A DNA stretch of 64,000 bases from Candidatus Gastranaerophilales bacterium (GTDB lineage: Bacteria > Cyanobacteriota > Vampirovibrionia > Gastranaerophilales > Gastranaerophilaceae): NCBI GenBank assembly GCA_944323035.1, contig CALUQY010000005.1, positions 1 through 64,000 on the forward strand, in the 5' to 3' direction. The position numbers were made by a program, and so were the translations under genes. The stretch's first letter is position 1. Each line of letters starts with the position of its first letter. This document shows positions 17,008-24,771 of this stretch, one piece after another. Under the pieces are notes generated by a model, which saw nothing but the letters and a program-made list of their open reading frames with translations, searched no databases and was not told where the DNA came from.

Positions 17008-17905
17008 TTTGCGCCATTACTTCAGGGTTTTCTTTCATCAGAATTTCAGAGAACTTATCTACATCCATTTGCGCAATGACCAGTGATAGTAAGTCTTCCG
17101 GAAGTTCTTTAATCATTTCTTCAATATTATCTTCTTCCAGAACATTCATTGCTTTGACGACTTCGGATTTGTCTTTGTAGGTGTTTATCATATTTGTGTA
17201 GGCGTGAGCGTCGAACAGTTCCATATATTCCGGATGCTCTTTGGAAAGTGACAAAACAAGCTGCTGCTTCGGCGTTGACTGCATATTTATCAGCGCATCT
17301 TTAAATTCGTGCGGGTTAAAATCCCTTAATGTCTTAATCATATCCAGCTGATTGGTATCTTCAACTTCTTCGCCTGTAACGCTTTCTATCATCTGGCTTA
17401 AATATTCCGGCGGAATAGATTTCAAATGCTGTAAAAGTTTACCTTTATCCATTTCTGTGCTGGTAAGTAGTTTATCAAGCTGATCCTCCGGCAGGAGCCG
17501 CATAACTTCTTCTTTTGAAAACATTTCCAGTACAACTTTTACCAGATCTTCCGGCTCAACACCTTCAAGCATTTTTAAGAGTTTGTCCTGCGTGAAGAAA
17601 TTTAATCCCTGAACGAGGTCAGTTTTTTCCATTTCAGGCAGGAATTTGTTTAACTGCTCGTCAGTCATCTCGCTCATAATTTCTAACCTGTTTTCAGGGT
17701 TGGCAAGCGAGAAAATCTCTCTTACAAGATTATAGTCATTCAAAAGTTCGCCGGCAAGAGCAATAGCCAGCTGGTTGCCGCTTCGTGCTTCTTCTTTGAT
17801 TACATCGGAAACACTCATATTCGCGTATTTTTCGGAATACTTGGCGGCGCTGATGCCCAGCATGTTTTGTATGTATGCTAAATTTGTGTCAACCTGAATA
17901 CTCAT
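16988..17905 (-). CDS. Uncharacterised all-helical repeat protein
   Basis: 305 aa, acidic, with no signal peptide or membrane helix. It consists of about a dozen short helices with recurrent LP-E-(D/E)-L-(D/L)-LL patterns (for example LPEDQLDKLLTST, IPPEYLSQMIESV, LPEDLLSLVIAQM), resembling the superhelix of MgtE-N or FliG-type domains. No catalytic motif is seen. It is a likely scaffold or adaptor. It follows two small genes on the same strand with about 50-bp gaps, and the three may form one unit. Confidence 0.65.
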   Translation of the reverse strand: MSIQVDTNLAYIQNMLGISAAKYSEKYANMSVSDVIKEEARSGNQLAIALAGELLNDYNLVREIFSLANPENRLEIMSEMTDEQLNKFLPEMEKTDLVQGLNFFTQDKLLKMLEGVEPEDLVKVVLEMFSKEEVMRLLPEDQLDKLLTSTEMDKGKLLQHLKSIPPEYLSQMIESVTGEEVEDTNQLDMIKTLRDFNPHEFKDALINMQSTPKQQLVLSLSKEHPEYMELFDAHAYTNMINTYKDKSEVVKAMNVLEEDNIEEMIKELPEDLLSLVIAQMDVDKFSEILMKENPEVMAQIIAGST

Positions 17906-17954
17906 AAATTTTTCTCTTTTATTTTAACTCTTTTTTCTCTGATGGTAAAGTTGA

Positions 17955-18323
17955 TTAACAATAACAATCCATTTTTGAAGGTGCAAAATACAGGTGTCTG
18001 TCCGGAACGGTCATCCATGATGCTTCAGGATCGTTTTCGTTCATACCCTGCTGCATTGTTCTTATGTGCTGTCCGGGTGCAGCATTACTTGCTCTTGAAG
18101 TGGTTGATAAATCCAGATACGCAAGTGTTTCCGGATTTGAACTTGAGAATAAATCTTTCCATCCGTTAAATCCTGCAGCAATTGCTGCCTGAATATTTGA
18201 ACGAATTTCAAGCAATTCTTCTTTCGGTCTTTTATACGGTACATTCTTCGGGTTAATGACAGGATTAGTTGTTGTCGTTGCTGTTGTTTTATTTGTTGTT
18301 GTAACTGCCGGTGTGTCAACCAT
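17955..18323 (-). CDS. Uncharacterised small protein with Thr-rich N-terminus
   Basis: 122 aa. Residues 1-25 are a low-complexity Thr/Asn/Ala tract, followed by a helical ELLEIRSNIQAAIAAGFNGWKDLF segment and a C-terminal CYC. No known family is recognised. It lies 10 bp after the 110-aa gene on the same strand. Its flexible N-terminus resembles those of the other uncharacterised genes nearby. A shifted-frame 85-aa reading within the same stretch is regarded as a shadow. Confidence 0.55.
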   Translation of the reverse strand: MVDTPAVTTTNKTTATTTTNPVINPKNVPYKRPKEELLEIRSNIQAAIAAGFNGWKDLFSSSNPETLAYLDLSTTSRASNAAPGQHIRTMQQGMNENDPEASWMTVPDRHLYFAPSKMDCYC

Positions 18324-18333
18324 AATCTTTTAC

Positions 18334-18666
18334 TTACCCTCTCTTATTTACAGATACAAAACCGTAAACCCCGAGTGCGCCCATGAGCTTATCGTTGTTT
18401 GCATACTGTTCTTCTTTAGTATAGTGCTTTACAGATCTTTTAAGAGCTTCCTGCTCTTCTTTACCTTTTTGGGAATTATCTCTGTCAAAATATTTATCGC
18501 CGTTGCCACGTCCGTCACGTTCGGTTTCCTTGTTGTTTTGAGTATAACCGACGGAAGTCGAACAATTTTGGCTCGGCGGTGGTGTATTACCAAGAGAGCT
18601 TGCAGCGGCCGCACTTGCGGATACTGTATTTTGAACTGCATTTATACCCTGTGAATGATATGCCAT
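18334..18666 (-). CDS. Uncharacterised small hydrophilic protein
   Basis: 110 aa. Ser/Ala/Asn-rich start (INAVQNTVSASAAAASS), a central strongly charged stretch (KETERDGRGNGDKYFDRDN) and a helical KGKEEQEALKRSVKHYTKEEQYA. No family recognised. It has an AGAGAGG ribosome site and no signal peptide, and is first of a three-gene minus-strand run. The disordered, polar composition would suit a secreted or structural protein, but this is a guess. Confidence 0.55.
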   Translation of the reverse strand: MAYHSQGINAVQNTVSASAAAASSLGNTPPPSQNCSTSVGYTQNNKETERDGRGNGDKYFDRDNSQKGKEEQEALKRSVKHYTKEEQYANNDKLMGALGVYGFVSVNKRG

Positions 18667-18765
18667 GGTATTATACCTCTCTCAATAATTCTCTCTTTAT
18701 ATATTAAGTATATAATTGCGCTAAAATTGCTTTTTTTATCAGGTAAATGTTTACAAATGTTAACA

Positions 18766-18800
18766 AAAATGGCAGGGCTTTAAAACCCTGCCATTTAAAG
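18766..18800 (-). terminator. Hairpin terminator after the membrane pyrophosphatase
   Basis: AAATGGCAGGG / CCCTGCCATTT arms around TTTAAAA (18767-18797), at the 3' end of the minus-strand gene. Confidence 0.75.
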
Positions 18801-18818
18801 ATTTGCAACCCTAAAGTT

Positions 18819-21245
18819 TTACTTGGTTGGTATTCTCATTGCATAGAATGAGCGGATTACAAAGATTAATGCGATAACGAGAAGCACCCAGCCTGCGATT
18901 GGCGCAAATGCTTTGAAGGATTCGTTAATTGCAATTTCCATTGCAAGAAGTCCGAATAAAGTTGTGAACTTGATAATCGGGTTCATCGCAACGGAAGAGG
19001 TATCTTTGAACGGATCACCAACTGTGTCGCCGACAACGGTTGCATCGTGAAGTGGTGTTCCTTTTTCTTTCAGGTCAACTTCAACGATTTTCTTTGCGTT
19101 ATCCCAGCAGCCGCCTGCATTAGCCATAAATACAGCCTGGAACAGCCCGAATACAGCAATCGCAATCAGATAACTTACGAAGTAAGAAACCGGCGCGTTT
19201 GTATTCGCGTTTGGTGCTGAAAGACATGCAAATGCCAGTGCAAATGCAAAGAGTGCAATAAAGATGTTAACCATACCTTTTTGAGCGTATTGGGTACAAA
19301 TTTTTACAACTTCTTTTGAATTTGCAAGGTTTGCGGATTTTTCATCAGCTTCGCCGAGTTTAATATGGTTTTTGATGTATTCAACGGCTCTGTATGCACC
19401 TGTTGTAACAGCCTGCATAGAAGCACCTGAGAACCAGTAAATTACTGCACCGCCGGTTAAGAAACCAAGGATTGTGTAAGGATTTAACAGGTTCAAAATA
19501 GCTTCCGGTGTAACACCGAGTGTATTTTGAATAACTAGAATCAATGAGAAAATCATCGTAGTAGCACCAACAACCGCCGTACCGATAAGAACCGGTTTAG
19601 AAGTTGCTTTGAAGGTGTTACCTGCACCGTCATTTTCTTCTAAGTATTGTTTTGCAACATCAAAGTTTGCATCAAATCCGAAATCTTTTTTGATTTCTTC
19701 TTTAACATTCGGAACCTCTTCAATTAAAGAAAGTTCGTAAACTGATTGAGCGTTGTCAGTTACAGGCCCGTAGCTGTCAACAGCGATTGTAACAGGTCCC
19801 ATTCCAAGGAAACCGAATGCTACCAGACCGAAAGCAAATACTGACGGATATACCATGAATTTGTCCGGAATATAAAGACTTGCTACATAAGATAATGCCA
19901 TTAAAAGAACAATTACCATGCCAATCCAGAAGCCGGAGAAGTTCCCTGCAACAATACCGGAAAGGATTGTTAAGGAAGCGCCGCCTTCTTTAGAAGCTGT
20001 TACAACTTCTTCAGTGTGTTTTGCTTTAGGAGATGTGAAGATTTTTGTAAATTCAGGAATCAACGCAGCGCCTAAGGTACCGCAAGAAATGATTGTCGCA
20101 AGGACAAGCCATAATTTGTTCAACATGCAGCATTCACCGCCGATATTGCCTAATAACGCATAACTTACTCCGTAAGTCATCGCAATTGAAAGAATTGATG
20201 TTAACCAAACAAGATTTGTTAAAGGTTGTTCAAAATCGAATTTTTCAACTTTTTTCGCATAGAAGATGTTAACGATTCCGTTAATCCAGTATGCAATAAC
20301 TGACGTTACAATCATTAAGAATCTCATAACGAAAATCCATGTAAGAAGCTGGATTTGATAATCTTGAGCTACGCCGAGCAAGATGAAAGAAACAAGGGCA
20401 ACCCCTGTAACACCGTAAGTTTCAAACCCGTCAGCCGTAGGCCCGATAGAATCGCCTGCGTTGTCACCGGTGCAATCTGCGATAACTCCAGGGTTTCTCG
20501 GATCATCTTCTTTGATGCCGAATTGGATTTTCATCAGGTCAGAACCGATATCGGCAATTTTTGTAAAGATACCGCCTGCAACACGAAGTGCAGAAGCACC
20601 AAGAGATTCCCCGATAGCGAAACCAATAAAGCAAGCGCCTGCGATTTCACCAGGTACGAATAATAAAATAATTAACATCATAATTAATTCTACTGAAACC
20701 AATAAAACACCAATGCTCATGCCGGCTTTCAGAGGAATATTCATAATGTTGAGAGGCTCGCCTTTTAAAGATGCGAATGCCGTTCTTGAGTTAGCAAGTG
20801 TGTTCATTCTGATACCGAACCAGGCAACACCGTAGGATCCCAAAATACCGATTACTGACCAGCCGAGAATGGTTAAAACACCTGCTGTGCCCATGTGTTG
20901 CAGGTATCCAAAGTAAAATGCAATACACAGACCAATTAAGATTTCTAATACAATAAGGAATTTACCTTGCTGCACTAAATAGGTTTTGCAGGTTTCAAAA
21001 ATTGTGTTTCCAACGTCAGACATAACTGTGTGAACCGGAAGCTTTTTGATTTTAAGAAACTCAATAAAACCGAAAATGACCCCGAGAACTGAAATAACCA
21101 GCCCGATAACGAGATAGTTAAAGCTTTCCGGGGATGAGCTGATATCAGGAACGATTAAATCAGCTTCTCCTGCAAAAGCAGAACTGCATCCCATAAAAAC
21201 CATTGCAAAAAATGCAAAAAGGGGAGCGAATAGTTTTTTTAACAT
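18819..21245 (-). CDS. hppA: Membrane-bound ion-translocating pyrophosphatase
   Basis: 808-aa mPPase with about 16 membrane helices, preceded by a signal-like N-terminus (MLKKLFAPLFAFFAMVFMG). It couples PPi hydrolysis to pumping of H+ and/or Na+. Substrate-site motifs are recognisable but divergent: GIFTKIADIGSDLMK (usual DVGADLVGK), EDDPRNPGVIAD, CTGDNAGDSIGPTADGFETYG (usual DNVGDNVGD...), DNAQSVYE, and GGCWDNAKKIVE near the end. The residue following GNTF is Lys (GNTFKATSK), the state associated with K+-independent enzymes, which have Lys where K+-dependent ones have Ala. Pumped ion uncertain. Strong ribosome site (AGGAGAAGGAG). Single gene. Confidence 0.92.
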   Translation of the reverse strand: MLKKLFAPLFAFFAMVFMGCSSAFAGEADLIVPDISSSPESFNYLVIGLVISVLGVIFGFIEFLKIKKLPVHTVMSDVGNTIFETCKTYLVQQGKFLIVLEILIGLCIAFYFGYLQHMGTAGVLTILGWSVIGILGSYGVAWFGIRMNTLANSRTAFASLKGEPLNIMNIPLKAGMSIGVLLVSVELIMMLIILLFVPGEIAGACFIGFAIGESLGASALRVAGGIFTKIADIGSDLMKIQFGIKEDDPRNPGVIADCTGDNAGDSIGPTADGFETYGVTGVALVSFILLGVAQDYQIQLLTWIFVMRFLMIVTSVIAYWINGIVNIFYAKKVEKFDFEQPLTNLVWLTSILSIAMTYGVSYALLGNIGGECCMLNKLWLVLATIISCGTLGAALIPEFTKIFTSPKAKHTEEVVTASKEGGASLTILSGIVAGNFSGFWIGMVIVLLMALSYVASLYIPDKFMVYPSVFAFGLVAFGFLGMGPVTIAVDSYGPVTDNAQSVYELSLIEEVPNVKEEIKKDFGFDANFDVAKQYLEENDGAGNTFKATSKPVLIGTAVVGATTMIFSLILVIQNTLGVTPEAILNLLNPYTILGFLTGGAVIYWFSGASMQAVTTGAYRAVEYIKNHIKLGEADEKSANLANSKEVVKICTQYAQKGMVNIFIALFAFALAFACLSAPNANTNAPVSYFVSYLIAIAVFGLFQAVFMANAGGCWDNAKKIVEVDLKEKGTPLHDATVVGDTVGDPFKDTSSVAMNPIIKFTTLFGLLAMEIAINESFKAFAPIAGWVLLVIALIFVIRSFYAMRIPTK

Positions 21246-21598
21246 AATTTAGACTCCTTCTCCTTTAAAAAATCATGTTCACTTCGTATTTTAAACTCAA
21301 TTAACAAATATGACAAATTTGTGAAGAAAATTTTATAAAATGTTACAGATGCAAAATTTTCGGGCATAGTATAATCAGCAGGTATTTAATCCTGAAATTT
21401 AGTTCATTTATTAGAATGGAAAGGGGTGAAGAGCCCCTTTCCTTCTTTATGTTTGTGATTAAGACAAAACGCTCCCGGAAAATAAAATTAGAGTAAATAC
21501 AGTATGTTAATAAAAACCGCTTTTCAATAGAGGAGTAAAAATGGGAGAAGCTTTAAAGGAGCAAATGGAAAGTCAGGAGTTTCCGGCATGAGTAAGTA
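21246..21598. other. Intergenic region with a hairpin and two tiny open frames
   Basis: A -10-like TATAAT at about 21370, a perfect AAAGGGG/CCCCTTT hairpin at 21419-21442, then AGAGGAG and a 16-codon frame (21541-21591) that overlaps by ATGA a second 16-codon frame starting at 21588 and ending at 21638 inside the opposite-strand gene. This looks like the decayed front of a two-gene unit. No larger gene is seen. Confidence 0.4.
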
Positions 21599-21802
21599 TT
21601 ATCCGCCGCATTTTTTGCAGGCTCTGCCGCCCTTTTGAATAGCGATTTGTTTTTCGATTTTTATGCAAACCTTGCAAATTTTAGCACTTTGACAAGTTGG
21701 ATTGTGAAATATTTTGCTGTTCGGGTTGTAAATAACGGTTTCGGCGTGTGCCATGCCGGCAAACCCTACAAGTAGCGCAAGTAATAAAATAATCTTTTTC
21801 AT
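21599..21802 (-). CDS. Small exported cysteine-rich protein
   Basis: 67 aa with a clear signal peptide (MKKIILLLALLVGFAGMAHA) and a mature part with NPNSKIFHNPTC and GGRACKKCGG. This His-Cys...Cys-x2-Cys layout resembles the small tail domain found at the C-terminus of some secreted thermonuclease-like proteins, where it probably binds zinc. Here the domain is alone. It overlaps the DUF3800 gene by four bases (ATGA), so the two are co-translated. Confidence 0.6.
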   Translation of the reverse strand: MKKIILLLALLVGFAGMAHAETVIYNPNSKIFHNPTCQSAKICKVCIKIEKQIAIQKGGRACKKCGG

Positions 21803-22497
21803 ATTGTATCCTTATTGAATTGAATTTTTACGATGTGTTTGAGATAATTCTTTTTGAGTTTTTGCGCAGACCCAAAAAATTTATTTTCTGAATTTGTTAA
21901 AGGTTTCTTGTTCCTTAATTTCTTTTCAAGTAATGATATTGTACATATCAAGTCCGCAGATTGATATAATCTATATCTTTCAGGTGTTGCATTCCTATAT
22001 TCAATATTTTCTTCATTAAAAAATGTACTGAATACGGAAATTATAATATTCGTCAACTGAATTTGACCATTATCGTAATAGATTATGATATTGTCAAAGG
22101 CTGTAAAGTAGCTTAAGTTTTCTCTTATAAAGTCGGCTAATTGTTTTGATAGTAATTGATTTATTTTTAAGCTACTGCCAGTATGTTTTTTATCAACTAC
22201 AAGGTTTTTGTATTTTATCGGTACATTCCGAGTAAAGGAAAATAATTTTCCAAAAATTTTAAATCGTGTTTTTATATCTTCAAGTTTATATTGTCCTTCC
22301 CGGCGAATTAATGGACCCGTGTGTACAGTATGATTTTGTAAGCCAATTTCAGATAATGCACTATCTAAGTTTTGCACTTCCTTTTTGATGCAGTTCGCTT
22401 GTTCATGCATAACTAATGACACGATGTAATAAGGACAGTTTTCATCATACTTCCCAAAATCTCCCGATTCATCAATAAAAATGCTTAATTCACTCAC
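21799..22497 (-). CDS. DUF3800 family protein
   Basis: 232 aa with the DUF3800 opening IFIDESGDFG (acidic residues of an RNase H-like fold), later YYDNGQIQ and YQSADLICTISLLEK. Members are found among mobile and defence genes; the substrate is unknown. Its codon use is more AT-rich than its neighbours and it lies between mPPase and a disturbed tRNA locus, which suggests acquisition. Likely promoter in the AT-rich region 22580-22690. Confidence 0.8.
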   Translation of the reverse strand: MSELSIFIDESGDFGKYDENCPYYIVSLVMHEQANCIKKEVQNLDSALSEIGLQNHTVHTGPLIRREGQYKLEDIKTRFKIFGKLFSFTRNVPIKYKNLVVDKKHTGSSLKINQLLSKQLADFIRENLSYFTAFDNIIIYYDNGQIQLTNIIISVFSTFFNEENIEYRNATPERYRLYQSADLICTISLLEKKLRNKKPLTNSENKFFGSAQKLKKNYLKHIVKIQFNKDTI

Positions 22498-22584
22498 TTA
22501 ATCCCCTTTTACTAATAAAAATGGCGAGGTGTATCCCCCGCCGTGGTGGACCGAGGTCAATTTGACCAGCCCGTTACTTTATTA

Positions 22585-22690
22585 TAATACATATTTTTTG
22601 TAATTTCAAGTGTTTTGTTGTAATTTCTTGTAATCTTTTGTAATGTATATTAATTTTTAGTATTTTGTCAAGTCCCCAATTTTGGGGACA
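22585..22690. promoter_or_regulatory. AT-rich region with TTGTAAT iterations and a perfect palindrome
   Basis: Four near copies of TTGTAAT within about 60 bp (22600-22645), then the perfect 18-bp palindrome GTCCCCAATTTTGGGGAC (22671-22688). It is upstream of the DUF3800 gene; the palindrome has the form of an operator. No gene is seen between 22498 and 23047. Confidence 0.4.
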
Positions 22691-22807
22691 ATAGGTAATA
22701 AATTTCTTTTGCATTTCTCGCATTTTTCAAAATGGTAAATATTTGAAAAATTACAAATAAATTTTTACTGTACCTTTGGGGTAAAAATGAGGTAAATTTT
22801 GATAATA

Positions 22808-22836
22808 GAAAAGAGGGTTAAAACCCTCTTGATAAT
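22808..22836 (-). terminator. Hairpin terminator downstream of the tRNA-Lys 3' fragment
   Basis: AGAGGGTT / AACCCTCT arms, with a T-run on the minus strand. It would have ended the transcript of the broken tRNA copy at 22839-22858. Confidence 0.6.
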
Positions 22837-22838
22837 TA

Positions 22839-22858
22839 AATTTGGGCTCAGTGGGACT
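22839..22858 (-). pseudogene. tRNA-Lys 3'-end fragment
   Basis: Twenty bases identical to 23044-23063, the acceptor and T-stem end of the intact tRNA-Lys, in the same orientation. The match stops inside the T-arm, where palindromic repeat DNA (22859-22953) begins. Confidence 0.7.
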
Positions 22859-22955
22859 GTCTTGCTCCCTCGCGTTTAACGGCAATTCCGCGTTTTGTTT
22901 TTGCGATTTTATCGCTTCAAACAAAAACGCTCCAGCCTCAGCTCGTTCGCGCTCG
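22859..22955 (-). repeat. Palindromic element next to the tRNA fragment
   Basis: On the minus strand it reads GCGCGAACGAGCTGAGGC..., a central GCGTTTTTGTTTG / CAAAAACAAAACGC hairpin, then TGCCGTTAAACGCGAG and GAGCAAGAC. The same outer arms with different central hairpins occur at about 6380-6470, 46102-46165 and 53755-53830. Confidence 0.6.
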
Positions 22956-23009
22956 AACCAAATGACAAGGCATAGACTTGTGTGGGTTCGTATGTTCTTT
23001 ATATTACAA

Positions 23010-23046
23010 AAAAATTACCCCGACAACCTGCAGTTATCGGGGTAAT
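23010..23046 (-). terminator. Terminator of tRNA-Lys
   Basis: Minus-strand hairpin TACCCCGATAAC / GTTGTCGGGGTA followed by seven T. It directly follows the tRNA 3' end. Confidence 0.75.
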
Positions 23047-23047
23047 T

Positions 23048-23120
<73 letters not shown>

Positions 23121-23145
23121 ATTACTATTAAATTTTAAAATTTCC

Positions 23146-23241
23146 CTCAGTTGGTAGAGCAGTATTATGAGAACCGCTCCGTCATTTTTTGCCAACCGGT
23201 AGTAAAATGACTCCGCTGGGGCAACTGAGCTATAAGCCCAT
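23146..23241. pseudogene. tRNA-Lys 5' fragments as an inverted pair around a palindrome
   Basis: 23222-23241 is identical over 20 bases to the 5' end of the intact tRNA (23103-23122), same orientation. 23146-23163 is an 18-base D-arm copy in the opposite orientation. Between them lie imperfect inverted segments (GTCATTTTTTGCC / GTAAAATGAC). Confidence 0.65.
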
Positions 23242-23321
23242 ATTTATTAAACTAATCTTGATTTTTATTTTACTCCTAAAAAAAAATTTTTTCAATACAG
23301 GCAAAATTTATTTTGTTTAGT

Positions 23322-23333
23322 TATTATATTTCT
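23322..23333 (+). promoter_or_regulatory. Leaderless promoter of the L,D-transpeptidase gene
   Basis: TATTAT (23322-23327), six bases, ATG 23334. No ribosome site. Confidence 0.45.
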
Positions 23334-23960
23334 ATGAAAATCTTTCCGGTAAGTATATTTAAAAGAGCCATTGGTACAGCTGCAATTGCAGCCGGTACCT
23401 ATTTCCTGCCGGCGGCCTTTAATTTAAATGCTCAAGAACGTAGCTTAACACAGGATACATTTTCACGTGTTGAGAAAGTTCCGGTGAGCGGAACGTCTGA
23501 TACAACTGTTCTGGCATGTGCGCCCAGCCCTAAAATAACTGTAGCGGGTGAAAAGAAGCTTGCTGCAATCGTCGTTGATTTATCTCAGAATGTTTTATAT
23601 CATTATAATGACAAAGGGGAGGCTGTTGCTGCATATCTGGTCGCCAGCGGGAAAAAGTCAACACCGACCGATAAGGGTTTACGAATTGTTACTCATATTG
23701 AATCCTATCCGTATAAATCCGCCCCTGCCGGCACTAAACGCAGACGAAATCCCGGAAATTACGGCCCGAGAATTATTTGTCTTGAAACAGTTAATCCAAA
23801 AACCGGTGCCAGAGGCAAAACCGGTGAATTTATCCATGGTAACAGCAATCCAAAGACATTAGGCAAATATGCTTCACTCGGGTGTATCAGAATGGATAAT
23901 GAAGTTATAAAAAAACTTGCCAGAGAAATAAAACGGGGAGCTTTCGTTCTTATCAAATAA
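23334..23960 (+). CDS. Secreted L,D-transpeptidase (YkuD domain)
   Basis: 208 aa with a signal peptide (KRAIGTAAIAAGTYFLPAAF) and a YkuD domain. The catalytic motif is HGNSNPKTLG...SLGCIRM, with the nucleophile Cys in GCIRM. It forms 3-3 peptidoglycan cross-links or attaches proteins to peptidoglycan. The start at 23334 is fixed by a -10 box six bases upstream. The pre-domain segment contains QDTFSR, a motif also present as QDTFVR in the next gene. Confidence 0.9.
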   Translation: MKIFPVSIFKRAIGTAAIAAGTYFLPAAFNLNAQERSLTQDTFSRVEKVPVSGTSDTTVLACAPSPKITVAGEKKLAAIVVDLSQNVLYHYNDKGEAVAAYLVASGKKSTPTDKGLRIVTHIESYPYKSAPAGTKRRRNPGNYGPRIICLETVNPKTGARGKTGEFIHGNSNPKTLGKYASLGCIRMDNEVIKKLAREIKRGAFVLIK

Positions 23961-24003
23961 TGAAAAAAATAGCAAAATTTATTTTTAGATGTTTTATACC
24001 TGT

Positions 24004-24771
24004 ATGAGGATTACAAGTTTGCACTCTTTTATAAATTTTAGAAGCCGTGAGGGTAGTGATACAACTGTACCTCAATTTAGATTGCTTCCACAAAAATGTT
24101 TGGACATGAAGCCTCAGGATACTTTCGTCCGTCAGCCTCATTCATTAAATGTTGTACAGCTTAAAATCCTTGATTTACCTAATTTTAGATTGATAGATTC
24201 TAATTCAGTAAGAGGCGGTTGTCTTGCCGCAAAATCTGCTGATACTTTTAAAGAATTAAAATCTGCCGGCATTGAAACAATTATAGATCTCCGTAAAGAG
24301 GGCGGCTATGATTCCAAGTATGCGCAAAAGTGTAATCAGTCCGGACTGAACTATTTTAATTTTAAGCTTAAAGAGAACATGGCAGCTTTTAATCCGCCTT
24401 TGACAACAAAGTTACATACTGATGAATTTAGCGACATGATGAATTCTTTTGTAAAACAGCTCGGGTATTTCTTTAACCTTATGAATGAAGGCAGGGTTTA
24501 TATGGGCTGCCTGCTTGGGCTGCACAGAACGGATCTGGCTGTGTCGATGAATTATTTGCTAAACCCGAAAGAACCGCAGTCCCCGCCGGTTTTATCGCAT
24601 ATGTTCATTAAAGACGAAACGAACTTTACAAATAAGCGTATAGGTTCGGTTAAAAATTTGATAAAGAATTTAACGCCTGAGCATATTAAAGAGCTTTGTC
24701 TTGCAGAGGACTTCAAAGAAATTTTTGATGAAAGAGTTTTGAAACTCCGGTTAATGAATTTAGTTAAGTAA
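24004..24771 (+). CDS. Protein tyrosine / dual-specificity phosphatase-like protein
   Basis: 255 aa. Its central part follows the DSP/PTP fold: NSVRGGCLAAKSADTFKELKSAGIETIIDLRKE, then the P-loop YMGCLLGLHRTDLA (Cys-x5-Arg, Cys in the catalytic position). The N-terminal 60 residues hold QDTFVRQ, shared in part with the preceding secreted enzyme, but there is no signal peptide. It could dephosphorylate phosphotyrosine proteins or inositol phosphates; substrate unknown. The start is placed at the ATG at 24004, six bases after a weak TTTTAT box; an ATG at 23989 is possible. Convergent with the next gene, 12-bp overlap. Confidence 0.75.
   Translation: MRITSLHSFINFRSREGSDTTVPQFRLLPQKCLDMKPQDTFVRQPHSLNVVQLKILDLPNFRLIDSNSVRGGCLAAKSADTFKELKSAGIETIIDLRKEGGYDSKYAQKCNQSGLNYFNFKLKENMAAFNPPLTTKLHTDEFSDMMNSFVKQLGYFFNLMNEGRVYMGCLLGLHRTDLAVSMNYLLNPKEPQSPPVLSHMFIKDETNFTNKRIGSVKNLIKNLTPEHIKELCLAEDFKEIFDERVLKLRLMNLVK

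Noticed and set aside
18062-18641. Alternative-frame proteins opposite or over the two small genes at 18 kb
   Set aside because: No ribosome sites, and composition is the frame-shifted image of the Thr/Gln-rich genes.
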